From positions 1-21,121 of the IMG/VR virus record IMGVR_UViG_3300025889_001135: a stretch of DNA of 21,121 bases; one strand, given 5' to 3'. The notes beneath the pieces are model-generated. The model made no database searches. It saw only the letters and a program-made list of their open reading frames with translations, and was not told where the DNA came from. A program made the position numbers and the translations under genes. The DNA comes from a virus. This document shows, piece by piece, positions 13,782 through 20,231 of the stretch. Position 1 is the stretch's first letter, and each line of letters begins with the position of its first letter.

Positions 13782-13792
13782 CAATCCTCTAT

Positions 13793-13878
13793 AGTCTTGA
13801 CCCTTGGTGATTCCCTGAGCGAAGGCATAGTACGGCCCTAGACCGTTACCAGCCTCCGCGTGAAGTCTTGACCCTCGG
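13793..13878. repeat. Pair of 15-nt direct repeats, AGTCTTGACCCTYGG
   Basis: Copies at 13793-13807 and 13864-13878 differ at one base and are 71 nt apart. Read on the minus strand they encode K/E-G-Q-D-Y/F in two different frames, with similar flanking residues. The 13782-13940 stretch has no ORF I can defend. The pair looks like the remnant of a small duplicated gene, or a binding-site pair. Confidence 0.45.
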
Positions 13879-13940
13879 AGCCAATCCCTTCGCTTGTGGC
13901 CCCCACGATGCCGACAGTGGCCCATGAGGTTGGCGGCTGC

Positions 13941-14078
13941 TTATCGGGTGTCTGTCCCCGATGAGTGCGGCGCTCCGCCTTTCGTACTCGCCTGCCCGGT
14001 TATGCACTCGCCCCTGGTACCGGATTGAACAGCACGCCCCAGCGTCACATCCCGCCGACGTGCTGCCTTTGAGATCAC
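13941..14078 (-). CDS. Possible short ORF after the replication-type gene
   Basis: 45 aa from a GTG at 14078 that overlaps the upstream stop as GTGA. The peptide is basic and low-complexity (VISKAARRRDVTLGRAVQ, ending GGAPHSSGTDTR). No family recognised. Only the overlap geometry and a weak GGTGG upstream support it. Its last codons lie in a 6-bp hairpin, ATCGGG/CCCGAT, at about 13944-13963. Confidence 0.3.
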   Translation of the reverse strand: MISKAARRRDVTLGRAVQSGTRGECITGQASTKGGAPHSSGTDTR

Positions 14079-14437
14079 CGCAGGTTCACCACCTTCCGAT
14101 CCGTCATAATCTCCTGTACCCGGTCCCAACGCGCGGCCATCTCGCGGCGCTCGTCGTCTTCAAGGTCCATGAACCGGCCTTTGTTCAGCCACGTTCTCGG
14201 GTGCGGGATGAAGCACAATGCCGTGTCCTGCTCGTTCCACTGCCAGCGGGAAGCCTTCATGGCCTCGACCAACTCTTGCGGCGTGGCTTGCAAGTGCAGC
14301 TTGTGACGGTTGCCGTCCGGGTCCACTGATGTGGTCTCGATGCCGCCGTTGGTGATGCCGTTGAACAGCGCCATACATGTGGGCTTGTCGATCTTACGGC
14401 CTGGCGGGCAGACGGCCCAGAAGTCATTGAATGTCAT
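14075..14437 (-). CDS. Replication-associated protein with FIPHPRTWLN motif
   Basis: 120 aa. The ATG at 14437 overlaps the GcrA-like stop (ATGA). The N-terminus MTFNDFWAVCPPGRKIDKP, then a helix with ELVEAMKASRWQWNEQ and the conserved FIPHPRTWLNKGRFMD near the C-terminus, match the C-terminal domain found on phage replication initiation or helicase-loader proteins (lambda O / DnaT-like; F..FW..YP......FIP.P.TWLN...W). The DNA-binding N-terminal domain of full-length members is absent, so this is a stand-alone version. It probably helps load the replicative helicase, which is inferred from the motif. Confidence 0.6.
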   Translation of the reverse strand: MTFNDFWAVCPPGRKIDKPTCMALFNGITNGGIETTSVDPDGNRHKLHLQATPQELVEAMKASRWQWNEQDTALCFIPHPRTWLNKGRFMDLEDDERREMAARWDRVQEIMTDRKVVNLR

Positions 14438-14988
14438 GCTGCCGACCCCTTGTATATCATGAAGTCGGTCTTTTTCTGGCCGCGCACCCACTTCATGCGT
14501 TTCTTGACATTGTGACGGTCACAGTAGACATCACCGTCTGCCGTGGGAAGACCGCAGAATCGATGCTCGGACGGCTTTACCTTGTGTGGTGTCGTTGCCC
14601 ACCGGCATTCATTGTGGCCGAGGTCGGATAGGTGGCGACCAAGACTGTCCAATAGCGCGATTCGCTTTCTGGATTCATGGTAAGCGATAGCAGCGGGGAT
14701 GCAGGCTGCGGCTTTCTCTGGGTCCTTTGTCCCCGTCGCTCTGCTGTATTCCTTGCCGTCATCATACCACCGGATCGACAGATACCCATCCCGCGAGCTA
14801 CGGTGTATGCGATATGTCGGTTCCTTGTCGACCACGCGGTTTGTCTTTTGGCCCAACCCAAGACGCTTCGCCTTGCCGATCACGGCATTCTTGGACACGC
14901 CGATAGCGTTGCCAATCTCAGATGTTGTTAGGTCGCTTCGCCATAACTGACGAAGTGATGCGACACGAGTATCAGTCCAATCAGTCAC
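14434..14988 (-). CDS. GcrA-like cell-cycle regulator with central insert
   Basis: 184 aa; GTG start with GGAGG 4 nt upstream, overlapping the preceding ORF by eight bases. Residues 1-48 (DWTDTRVASLRQLWRSDL, then IGNAIGVSKNAVIGKAKRLGL) match the GcrA helix-turn-helix. The C-terminal part has ECRWATTP, HRFCGLPTADGDVYCDRH, i.e. the C.W...FCG...YC..H pattern of GcrA. In alphaproteobacteria GcrA binds sigma70-RNA polymerase and acts at promoters carrying CcrM-methylated GANTC. Between the two parts is an insert of about 55 residues (RDGYLSIRWYDDGKEYSRA) not normal for GcrA, resembling a short DNA-binding beta segment. The phage copy may redirect host transcription. Confidence 0.8.
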   Translation of the reverse strand: MTDWTDTRVASLRQLWRSDLTTSEIGNAIGVSKNAVIGKAKRLGLGQKTNRVVDKEPTYRIHRSSRDGYLSIRWYDDGKEYSRATGTKDPEKAAACIPAAIAYHESRKRIALLDSLGRHLSDLGHNECRWATTPHKVKPSEHRFCGLPTADGDVYCDRHNVKKRMKWVRGQKKTDFMIYKGSAA

Positions 14989-15130
14989 GGTCCCTCCACG
15001 TCATCAGAAACGAGAATTGTCCGGGATATCCCGATAGCGGTTTCATCTCAGCACCCATCGCGTAGCAGCACGCGGCAAAGGCCGGGCAGCGACACGCGGC
15101 GATGATGTTGGGGGCGAAGATGGCGTTCAC
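14981..15130 (-). CDS. Small Cys-rich hypothetical protein
   Basis: 49 aa, GTG start with GGAGG 7 nt upstream and a 4-nt GTGA overlap with the preceding ORF; its end overlaps the GcrA-like gene by eight bases. The sequence begins MNAIFAPNIIAACRCPAFAACCY and has four Cys within ten residues, then MKPLSGYPGQFSFLMTWRD. It may bind a metal. No family recognised. Confidence 0.6.
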   Translation of the reverse strand: MNAIFAPNIIAACRCPAFAACCYAMGAEMKPLSGYPGQFSFLMTWRDRD

Positions 15131-15267
15131 GCGCCCGCCTCCAGCATGTCCTTGACCAACAGCCTGAGGGATCGCCAGTGGCCGGTCTTACACCCCGGCT
15201 CCGCCTTGGCGTATCGCTCCTGCTTGCGTTCGTATTCCTGGATTAGGCGGCGTTGTTCGTCGGTCAT
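15127..15267 (-). CDS. Small hypothetical protein after rusA
   Basis: 46 aa. The ATG overlaps the RusA stop (ATGA), with GGAGG 10 nt upstream. It is charged and helical: MTDEQRRLIQEYERKQERYA, then GHWRSLRLLVKDMLEAGA. No family recognised. The overlaps on both sides make translation likely. Confidence 0.6.
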   Translation of the reverse strand: MTDEQRRLIQEYERKQERYAKAEPGCKTGHWRSLRLLVKDMLEAGA

Positions 15268-15602
15268 ATCGGCCATACCTCCACCGTTACGCCTTCATGC
15301 GCGGCCCACTCGATGGTGCCGCGTTCGATTAGTGAGTCGTCCTCAATCACCCCCGACTTCACGAGGTAGTCGGTCAGCGCCTTTTCGAAGTTGAACACAT
15401 CACGCTTCCGAGCATCCGGGCGTCCAAACTTGTAGTGAACCTCGCACTTGCCCACGACGGGCTTGAAGTCCTGCTGTAGCAACGCGCAGTCCGCCTCGTT
15501 GATCCATTCCCGGTAGCGCCGTGACTTGAACCGGCGGTCCTTGCCGGGGAACAGGCCATTGACTGACGGTGGGAATGGAAGCCAGAGGGAGACGGAGTGC
15601 AT
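15264..15602 (-). CDS. rusA: RusA family Holliday-junction resolvase
   Basis: 112 aa, normal for the family (about 120). The start overlaps the methyltransferase stop (TAATG). The N-terminus has LPFPPSVNGLFPG, typical of RusA. The catalytic block reads DARKRDVFNFEKALTDYLV followed by SGVIEDDSLIE, with the acidic and Lys residues (Asp68, Lys74, Asp78, Asp88, Asp89) in the usual arrangement. It resolves four-way junctions from phage recombination and trims branched DNA before packaging. It fits with the ERF annealing protein at the right edge. Confidence 0.9.
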   Translation of the reverse strand: MHSVSLWLPFPPSVNGLFPGKDRRFKSRRYREWINEADCALLQQDFKPVVGKCEVHYKFGRPDARKRDVFNFEKALTDYLVKSGVIEDDSLIERGTIEWAAHEGVTVEVWPI

Positions 15603-16546
15603 TATGCGGCATCCCCTGCGAATAGCCCCTGCTGCCGTTCCTTGGCGTTCGCCAGGTTCTTCACGGCCTGCCGGAAATATGACTCCTTCAGTTCAAATCC
15701 AACGCCCTTGCGGCCCATCTCAATGGCTGAATAAACCTCGGATCCGATACCAAGGAACGGCGTTAAGACGGTCTCACCTGGATTGCTCCAGAGATCGATG
15801 CACCGCTCGATCACGTCGAGTTGAAGGGGCGAGATATGTACCTCGTCGCGCTCGTCACGGGCGGTTCGGAATTGCAGGGTGCGAGTCTGGTCAATGTCCA
15901 TCCAGACCGGCGAGGCGTACCGCTGCCAAACCTCGATGCTGTACCAGTTCCGACCATCGGTCGGCGTCGTGTACTTTGACCTGTCCGGCTCATTCGTGCC
16001 GACGTATCGGTCAAAGCATCCGGCGACCGGATCTGGGTTCTCGCCGGGCTTGCGGAACGAGACGATATAATCAGCCAGCCCCTGCCCGCTGATCGTGCTG
16101 TCTTTCACAATCTGCTTATGCAGAAGCCGGATCGACTTCGTGCGTTGCTGCGCGACCACAGGATCCTTCCAGATGCAAACCTCGGAATGGAAAATCCACC
16201 CATCCGCCTCGAATGCGCGGATCACCTCGCCCCGGAAGTCCCGCATACCGATATAGCCATGCCTGATCTTACTGGTGGGCAATTGCATGACATGGACGGC
16301 GTGAATGCGGCCCGGCATCGTGACTCGGTGCAACTCACGGATCAGGAATCCATAGTGTTTCCAGAATTCCGCCCCCTCGCTGTTGCTAAGGTCGCGCTCA
16401 CTCGACGAAAACTTGTAAAGACCCTCGAACGGCGGCGAGTGAATGCCGAAGTGAATGCTGCTATCGGGGATACCAGAAATCAATTCACAGCTATCGCCTT
16501 GATAAACTGCATAGTCGTCAGTAATGACCTGATTGATGGCCTTCAT
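15602..16546 (-). CDS. DNA methyltransferase (N4-cytosine/N6-adenine type)
   Basis: 314 aa, ATGA-coupled to the helicase. Motif IV SPPF is at residues 37-40 (GIHSPPFEGLYKF). The AdoMet-binding motif I PFLGIGSE is near the C-terminus at 263-270, preceded by HISPLQLDVIERCI. This order (catalytic motif first) is that of the beta class. SPPF rather than DPPY leans towards N4-methylcytosine but does not exclude N6-adenine. No restriction nuclease is adjacent, so it is probably an orphan enzyme protecting phage DNA or altering host methylation marks. The target sequence cannot be read from the gene. Confidence 0.85.
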   Translation of the reverse strand: MKAINQVITDDYAVYQGDSCELISGIPDSSIHFGIHSPPFEGLYKFSSSERDLSNSEGAEFWKHYGFLIRELHRVTMPGRIHAVHVMQLPTSKIRHGYIGMRDFRGEVIRAFEADGWIFHSEVCIWKDPVVAQQRTKSIRLLHKQIVKDSTISGQGLADYIVSFRKPGENPDPVAGCFDRYVGTNEPDRSKYTTPTDGRNWYSIEVWQRYASPVWMDIDQTRTLQFRTARDERDEVHISPLQLDVIERCIDLWSNPGETVLTPFLGIGSEVYSAIEMGRKGVGFELKESYFRQAVKNLANAKERQQGLFAGDAA

Positions 16547-17934
16547 GCGGCGTTACTCCCCATCCATTCCGGCAAGGCCATATCGACCTGCGGCTCGTAT
16601 TCCTCGCGATCCCGAACGAGACCGCGCACGTTCTCGGCGCTCAGTTCCGCCATATGCGCGACCATCGCTTGCGCCATGCGGTCGGCGTCGGATTCCTTAC
16701 GTTTGATGTTTTGCAGAACCGCGCCCTCGATTTCGGACGCGATGAAATGCACATTGACGGGCTTGGTTTGGCCAAACCGCCAAAAGCGCCGAGTTGCCTG
16801 ATAAATCTGCTCGAAGCTGTCGCTGAGACCGACGAACCCGGTATCGCAACAATGCTGCCAGTTCATGCCGAAACCGGCGATTGATGGTTTGGTCACGAGT
16901 ACGCGAATGCGGCCCTCAGAGAAGTCGATCAGCTTGCGTTCTTTCTCGGAATCCTTATCGGATCCGCGAACCTCGACGGCATCAGGAATGGCGGCAGCAA
17001 GTGCCTCACTTTCCGAATTGAGGTTGCACCACCATACGAACGGTCGATCAGCAGGGGTAACTGACGCGGCTTGCGCCACTCGATCGGCGACGGTCTCGCG
17101 CCTCGCGGCGATCCGCTCGGATAGTGTCTCGGCCTGCATCGGGAACAGATGCCCGGTCTCAATGCTCGGCCCGTCATTACTCTGCACGATATGCAGATGC
17201 CGCTTCATCGGCGGCAGATCGTAGCCGTCCTGATCGAATCCAAGATCACGAGGATGCCGGATCATTACCGACCAAGACGCCATCCATCGCCAGAAACGAT
17301 CCTCTGCCCATCCCTTCAATCGCCATTTCTGCGTCTCGCCGCCATCGTGCGTAAAGAAAGAGGCCAGCATGTCGGTATAGGACATGACGCCAAGAAACTC
17401 GGCGTGATTGCCCAACTCCATGAAGTCGTTTGGGGCCGGGGTAGCCGTCGCCGCAAGCCGGAACGGAACCGTCGCACACTCCGCAATCAGCCGCGTGCGA
17501 TAGTGACCGTCAGTGCTTTTGAGGATGCTGGATTCGTCAAGAACGACACCGCCAAACGCGGCCATATCGAAATGGTCCAGCTTCTGATAGTTCGTTACGT
17601 TGATACCAGGACCGCACTCGGATTGGTCGCGGACCATCCTGGCTTCAATACCGAATTTCGGGGCCTCGCTGCGGACCATCTGCGAAGACACGGCCAACGG
17701 CGTGAATAGCAAGATCGGATTGCCAGTATGACGGGCCACGTTGTCCGCCCACGTCAATTCCATGAGGGACTTGCCGAGGCCCGTACCAGCAAACAGCGCC
17801 GCCCGGCCACGCTTGAGCGACCAGCGGCTTAGGGCGGCCTGAAAATCAAATGCCTGATCGGGAACGATAGCATCACCATCGAACCCGGTAGGCGCGTCAA
17901 CCTTCGCCTTGGATTGTATGAATTCGCTATACAT
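16543..17934 (-). CDS. SNF2-type DEAD/DEAH-box helicase
   Basis: 463 aa from the second of two adjacent ATGs at 17934, which has GGAGG 5 nt upstream and a TGATG overlap with a short upstream frame. The open frame extends 15 codons further, but without support. Motifs: Walker A GTGLGKS (50-56), DESS (133-136), TATPAP (163-168), and motif VI QATRRFWRFGQ (379-389), the SNF2 signature. Domain 2 includes IRVLVTKPSIAGFGMNWQ. It is a phage-type single polypeptide without extra domains. The overlap with the methyltransferase gene suggests they act together; in phages this pair is common and its role unproven. Confidence 0.88.
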   Translation of the reverse strand: MYSEFIQSKAKVDAPTGFDGDAIVPDQAFDFQAALSRWSLKRGRAALFAGTGLGKSLMELTWADNVARHTGNPILLFTPLAVSSQMVRSEAPKFGIEARMVRDQSECGPGINVTNYQKLDHFDMAAFGGVVLDESSILKSTDGHYRTRLIAECATVPFRLAATATPAPNDFMELGNHAEFLGVMSYTDMLASFFTHDGGETQKWRLKGWAEDRFWRWMASWSVMIRHPRDLGFDQDGYDLPPMKRHLHIVQSNDGPSIETGHLFPMQAETLSERIAARRETVADRVAQAASVTPADRPFVWWCNLNSESEALAAAIPDAVEVRGSDKDSEKERKLIDFSEGRIRVLVTKPSIAGFGMNWQHCCDTGFVGLSDSFEQIYQATRRFWRFGQTKPVNVHFIASEIEGAVLQNIKRKESDADRMAQAMVAHMAELSAENVRGLVRDREEYEPQVDMALPEWMGSNAA

Positions 17935-18032
17935 CATCCCCTCCCCTGCGGCGGACAGGGGCTGGATTGACCTTCCCACCGCCCCGGTGAGAACATCAAA
18001 GACACCCTTTCATGGAGGTTAGAGACACGCAT
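17934..18032 (-). CDS. Possible 32-aa ORF before the helicase
   Basis: From the ATG at 18032, two bases after the preceding ORF's stop, to a TGA sharing a base with the helicase ATG (TGATG). The peptide begins MRVSNLHERVSLMFSPGRW and ends in a Pro/Gly-rich tail (CPPQGRG). There is no clear ribosome-binding site. If translated it would couple the upstream ORF to the helicase; otherwise this is a 97-base leader. Confidence 0.3.
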   Translation of the reverse strand: MRVSNLHERVSLMFSPGRWEGQSSPCPPQGRG

Positions 18033-18034
18033 TG

Positions 18035-18313
18035 TCAGACGCCGCCGTGACGGGGCGTGTCGAACCCGCCGTCGTCGAGAATGTGGTGGTTATGTGGCTC
18101 ACAGGGCAGCCAGTGGACGGATCGACCGTCAGCGCCCCATGCCTGAATAAAGGGGGCAGACCCCGAAGGGTCCGCCAGTTTGCTGGCGAGGGAGTCACCA
18201 GGGGAGGAAGGGTTGGGGGCGGTCCCTTGGGCAGAAGAAAAACCGCCCCCCATCGCCTGACGTTTTAAGGAGGCCAGTCCGCACCATGCGGTCGTCAGGT
18301 GAAGTGTGTTCAT
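18035..18313 (-). CDS. Hypothetical hairpin-rich ORF after the GapR-like gene
   Basis: 92 aa. The ATG overlaps the GapR-like stop (ATGA) and has AGAGG 5 nt upstream. The protein lacks obvious domains: MNTLHLTTAWCGLASLKRQA, a Gly/Ser/Pro-rich middle, then GADGRSVHWLPCEPHNHHIL. The DNA contains three hairpins: GGGGGCGGT/ACCGCCCCC with an 18-nt loop starting on a codon boundary, CGCCAG/CTGGCG, and GACCC/GGGTC. It may be a real gene carrying palindromic inserts or a structured untranslated region. Overlap geometry slightly favours a gene. Confidence 0.45.
   Translation of the reverse strand: MNTLHLTTAWCGLASLKRQAMGGGFSSAQGTAPNPSSPGDSLASKLADPSGSAPFIQAWGADGRSVHWLPCEPHNHHILDDGGFDTPRHGGV
18144..18250. 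repeat. Cluster of three hairpins
   Basis: Read on the plus strand: GACCC-CGAA-GGGTC, then CGCCAG-TTTG-CTGGCG, then GGGGGCGGT and ACCGCCCCC separated by 18 nt. All three stems are perfect. No T-run follows on either strand in a terminator position. They lie within the 92-aa ORF. Confidence 0.55.
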
Positions 18314-18801
18314 GCTTGCCTCTTGAGGAATGCGGGAATGGGATCGTCACCCAGGATGTCTTCAGGGGTGCGAGTGTCGATGTGCCGGGCTTCCACCGGC
18401 TGCGGGCTGGTACCCGACAAAGGATCACCCCCAATGTCGCCCTCTACCGGAGTAGCGCCATCGCAGCTTACCGGCGCGCTCGGCGTCAATTCGCCGGACT
18501 CGATAATCTCGCCCGTCTCCGGGTCGTGGTCGGTGTTCGGTGCGACAGACAAATTGTTTGTCGATCCCGACAGGGCGTCGAAGATCAACTGGTCCTCGTC
18601 CATCGTCTCGCGCAGCTTTTCGATAGTGTCGTTGGCGCGGGCCTTCACGATCCGCTTGACGGCACGAAGCTGCATGTTCGTGATTTCCGCGTTGGCCTTG
18701 ATGACCGTGCAGATGTCCGCGATTTCCACGCGCAGGTCATTCTGGCGACGGAAGGCGTCTTCCAGTTCGGTGGCCATCTGCTTGAGGCGGTCGATCTTCA
18801 T
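18310..18801 (-). CDS. GapR-like (DUF2312-like) protein with acidic tail
   Basis: 163 aa, ATGA-coupled to the repressor gene. Residues 1-75 are a long helical region: MKIDRLKQMATELEDAFRR, then VEIADICTVIKANAEI, QLRAVKRIVKARANDT and METMDEDQL-like acidic helix (RETMDEDQLIFDAL). The layout matches GapR/DUF2312: R.....I..LE.......I.D....AK..G.....R.IVR.R. GapR is an alphaproteobacterial protein that binds overtwisted DNA ahead of replication and transcription. The remaining 85 residues are acidic and Pro/Ser/Thr-rich and have no counterpart in GapR. Resemblance is at pattern level only. Confidence 0.6.
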   Translation of the reverse strand: MKIDRLKQMATELEDAFRRQNDLRVEIADICTVIKANAEITNMQLRAVKRIVKARANDTIEKLRETMDEDQLIFDALSGSTNNLSVAPNTDHDPETGEIIESGELTPSAPVSCDGATPVEGDIGGDPLSGTSPQPVEARHIDTRTPEDILGDDPIPAFLKRQA

Positions 18802-19025
18802 GCTTGCACCTTCTTTTGCGAGAGCCGCTCCACATCCGATTCGCTAACCTTGACGCCCAAGCGGTCGAGGACGGGGCGCAACTCGAACCAGCGCCAGTGC
18901 GGAATGCGGTTTTTCTCGGACCAGTTCTGCACCGTCGTCGGGTGCTTGTGGCCCAGCTCCCGCGCCAGTGCGGTAAGCCCGCCGCAGCGTTCAACGATGT
19001 CGGAAACGGTAGTGCATTTTGCCAT
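18798..19025 (-). CDS. Cro/CI-like helix-turn-helix repressor
   Basis: 75 aa. The ATG at 19025 has AGGAG 8 nt upstream; seven upstream codons in the open frame overlap the promoter and are rejected. The helix-turn-helix covers SDIVERCGGLTALARELGH, KHPTTVQNWSEKN and RIPHWRWFEL, typical of the small Cro-like/carph-isopro phage regulators. There is no cleavage or dimerization domain, so it resembles Cro or a minimal repressor rather than full CI. It lies directly at the divergent promoter region with three operator-like sites, one overlapping its own -10 box, so it probably represses both directions. Confidence 0.8.
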   Translation of the reverse strand: MAKCTTVSDIVERCGGLTALARELGHKHPTTVQNWSEKNRIPHWRWFELRPVLDRLGVKVSESDVERLSQKKVQA

Positions 19026-19045
19026 GTGTAAATCTCCTGCCACCA

Positions 19046-19074
19046 TCTATACGGTGATCGTACTGCGCCGTCAA
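19046..19074 (-). promoter_or_regulatory. Leftward promoter of the repressor operon
   Basis: TTGACG (19074-19069), a 17-nt spacer and TATAGA (19051-19046) on the minus strand. Transcription would start near 19039, about 14 nt before the repressor ATG. The -10 box overlaps operator-like site O1. Confidence 0.7.
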
Positions 19075-19131
19075 CAATAAAAATCTACGCCATCGGTATT
19101 TTTCTATTGACGCGGTGTTACGGCAATCGTA
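19050..19131. promoter_or_regulatory. Three operator-like sites between divergent promoters
   Basis: O1 TACGGTGATCGTA (19050-19062), O2 TACGCCATCGGTA (19086-19098) and O3 TACGGCAATCGTA (19119-19131). O1 and O3 agree at 11 of 13 bases. All have TAC...GTA ends, and centres are 36 and 33 bp apart, near whole helical turns. O1 touches the leftward -10 and O3 the rightward -10. O2 is the weakest match and lies between the promoters. The likely ligand is the adjacent repressor. Confidence 0.65.
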
Positions 19132-19135
19132 TTGT
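19107..19135 (+). promoter_or_regulatory. Rightward early promoter
   Basis: TTGACG (19107-19112), a 17-nt spacer and TATTGT (19130-19135). It lies 25 nt before the first early gene start. The first 12 bases, TTGACGCGGTGT, match the late promoter at 11224-11213 except at one position. Confidence 0.7.
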
Positions 19136-19160
19136 GGCGCTATCAACACAGGAGAGAGAC

Positions 19161-19463
19161 ATGCAGGACAGCAAGCAGCACACGCCGGGGCCATGGATTG
19201 CGAAAGCAAGTCTTACGCGGTGGAACGTCACCACCAAGTGCGGCGAACGCACCTACAACATCTGCGACATCAACACTGATCGCATGGAGCAAGATGCCAA
19301 CGCCCGCCTGATCGCCGCCGCGCCGGACCTGTTGGAGGCGTTGTGCGACCTCACTGAGACATTTTGGGGCATCGATCACGACGATAACGGCGACGGCCTT
19401 GATGAAGTCCCCACATGCATCGTCAACGCCCGCACCGCCATCGCCAAGGCACGGGGTGAGTGA
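19161..19463 (+). CDS. HTPGPW-type early phage protein
   Basis: 100 aa; AGGAG 6 nt before the ATG at 19161. The N-terminal HTPGPWIAKA and the segment EQDANARLIAAAPDLLEAL are diagnostic of a very common small phage protein family of unknown function. The family is usually encoded near recombination genes. First gene of the rightward early operon; the stop overlaps the next start (TGATG). Confidence 0.85.
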   Translation: MQDSKQHTPGPWIAKASLTRWNVTTKCGERTYNICDINTDRMEQDANARLIAAAPDLLEALCDLTETFWGIDHDDNGDGLDEVPTCIVNARTAIAKARGE

Positions 19464-19705
19464 TGCACACCATCGACTTCACCTACACCCTCTGCGACGG
19501 CATCGACCTTCAGGTCTCCGCTGAGATACGCAGCGAGGGAGCGAATGCCTTCTACGTGTACGACTACGAATGCACGTTGAGCGGCGAGCCGGTCGATCCG
19601 TCGGCGCTGTCGATGCGCCCGTTTCGTGCAACCGAACTCAAGAGCGTGGATCAGGACATCAAGGACGCGGCGCTGGCCGAGTTCTTCGAGCAGGAGGCGG
19701 CGTGA
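19463..19705 (+). CDS. Hypothetical early protein
   Basis: 80 aa, starting at the ATG at 19463 (TGATG overlap; a GTG one codon earlier is possible). The sequence is beta-like at first (HTIDFTYTLCDGIDLQVSAEI, then FYVYDYECTLSGEPVDPS) and ends in an acidic helix (DQDIKDAALAEFFEQEAA). It resembles small phage proteins of this position but has no known function. Confidence 0.75.
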   Translation: MHTIDFTYTLCDGIDLQVSAEIRSEGANAFYVYDYECTLSGEPVDPSALSMRPFRATELKSVDQDIKDAALAEFFEQEAA

Positions 19706-19848
19706 TGTCGTATCTCGACGCCCTCGCGATCCTCGCCAACGCCCAACACTTCCCCTCTGCCGTGCAGTTGATTGACGAGGCATGGGAAGTCGTCAGGCAG
19801 CACGAGCGCCGGGTTATCGAGCAACACGAACAGCCGGAAGCGGCTTAG
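19705..19848 (+). CDS. Small helical early protein
   Basis: 47 aa; GGAGG 7 nt upstream and a TGATG overlap with the preceding gene. The peptide is helical: MSYLDALAILANAQ, then AVQLIDEAWEVVRQHERRVI. No family recognised. Confidence 0.6.
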   Translation: MSYLDALAILANAQHFPSAVQLIDEAWEVVRQHERRVIEQHEQPEAA

Positions 19849-19862
19849 GACAGGAGCGCAGG

Positions 19863-20075
19863 ATGAGAGACATGTTTGAGAAACTTGGCGTGATGGCCGC
19901 TGTTGTCGCTGCCTTGGGCGGCATCTTCGGCCCGTTCCTGACGCACATCGTTTGGTGCATCGGGGCTGCGTCAGAGACCGGATCGGCAATCGCGTTGTTG
20001 ATTGTTGGCGTGATCTTTCCGCCGCTCGGATGGTTGCATGGCCTTTGCCTGTGGTTCGGCTTCACCTGGATTTAG
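19863..20075 (+). CDS. Small two-helix membrane protein
   Basis: 70 aa; AGGAG 6 nt before the ATG. Two hydrophobic segments, VMAAVVAALGGIFGPFLTHI and AIALLIVGVIFPPLGWLHGL, are separated by a short polar loop; the C-terminus is aromatic. Small early membrane proteins in phages often affect superinfection or the membrane, but nothing specific is visible. Not a convincing holin by context, since no lysis gene is near. Confidence 0.7.
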   Translation: MRDMFEKLGVMAAVVAALGGIFGPFLTHIVWCIGAASETGSAIALLIVGVIFPPLGWLHGLCLWFGFTWI

Positions 20076-20084
20076 GAGCGCGTC

Positions 20085-20231
20085 ATGAGTGAGTATACGA
20101 GAGAGTCGCTGGTCTGGAACGGCAACGAACTGACTTTCGCAAGCCAGCCGCTTGTCGGAGTCGCGGGTATCGGCACGAGCCAGCCAGACGAGATTGGCGC
20201 ACGCCTCGCCGCCTTCAAGGGAGAAGGGTGA
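20085..20231 (+). CDS. Small hypothetical early protein
   Basis: 48 aa; AGGAG 6 nt before the ATG; the stop overlaps the next start (TGATG). The sequence MSEYTRESLVWNGNELTF continues into a Gly-rich stretch and ends EIGARLAAFKGEG. No family recognised. Confidence 0.6.
   Translation: MSEYTRESLVWNGNELTFASQPLVGVAGIGTSQPDEIGARLAAFKGEG

Noticed and set aside
13941-14129. Longer 62-codon reading of the short ORF after the replication-type gene
   Set aside because: It would overlap the preceding gene by 55 bases without a ribosome-binding site; only the GTG at 14078 is compatible with the local overlap pattern.
14770-14800. Possible fifth copy of the hairpin module (GGATGGGTATCTGTC on the minus strand)
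   Set aside because: The 9-base core matches, but there are no paired 9-nt arms at the required distance, and the bases are needed for the GcrA-like insert.
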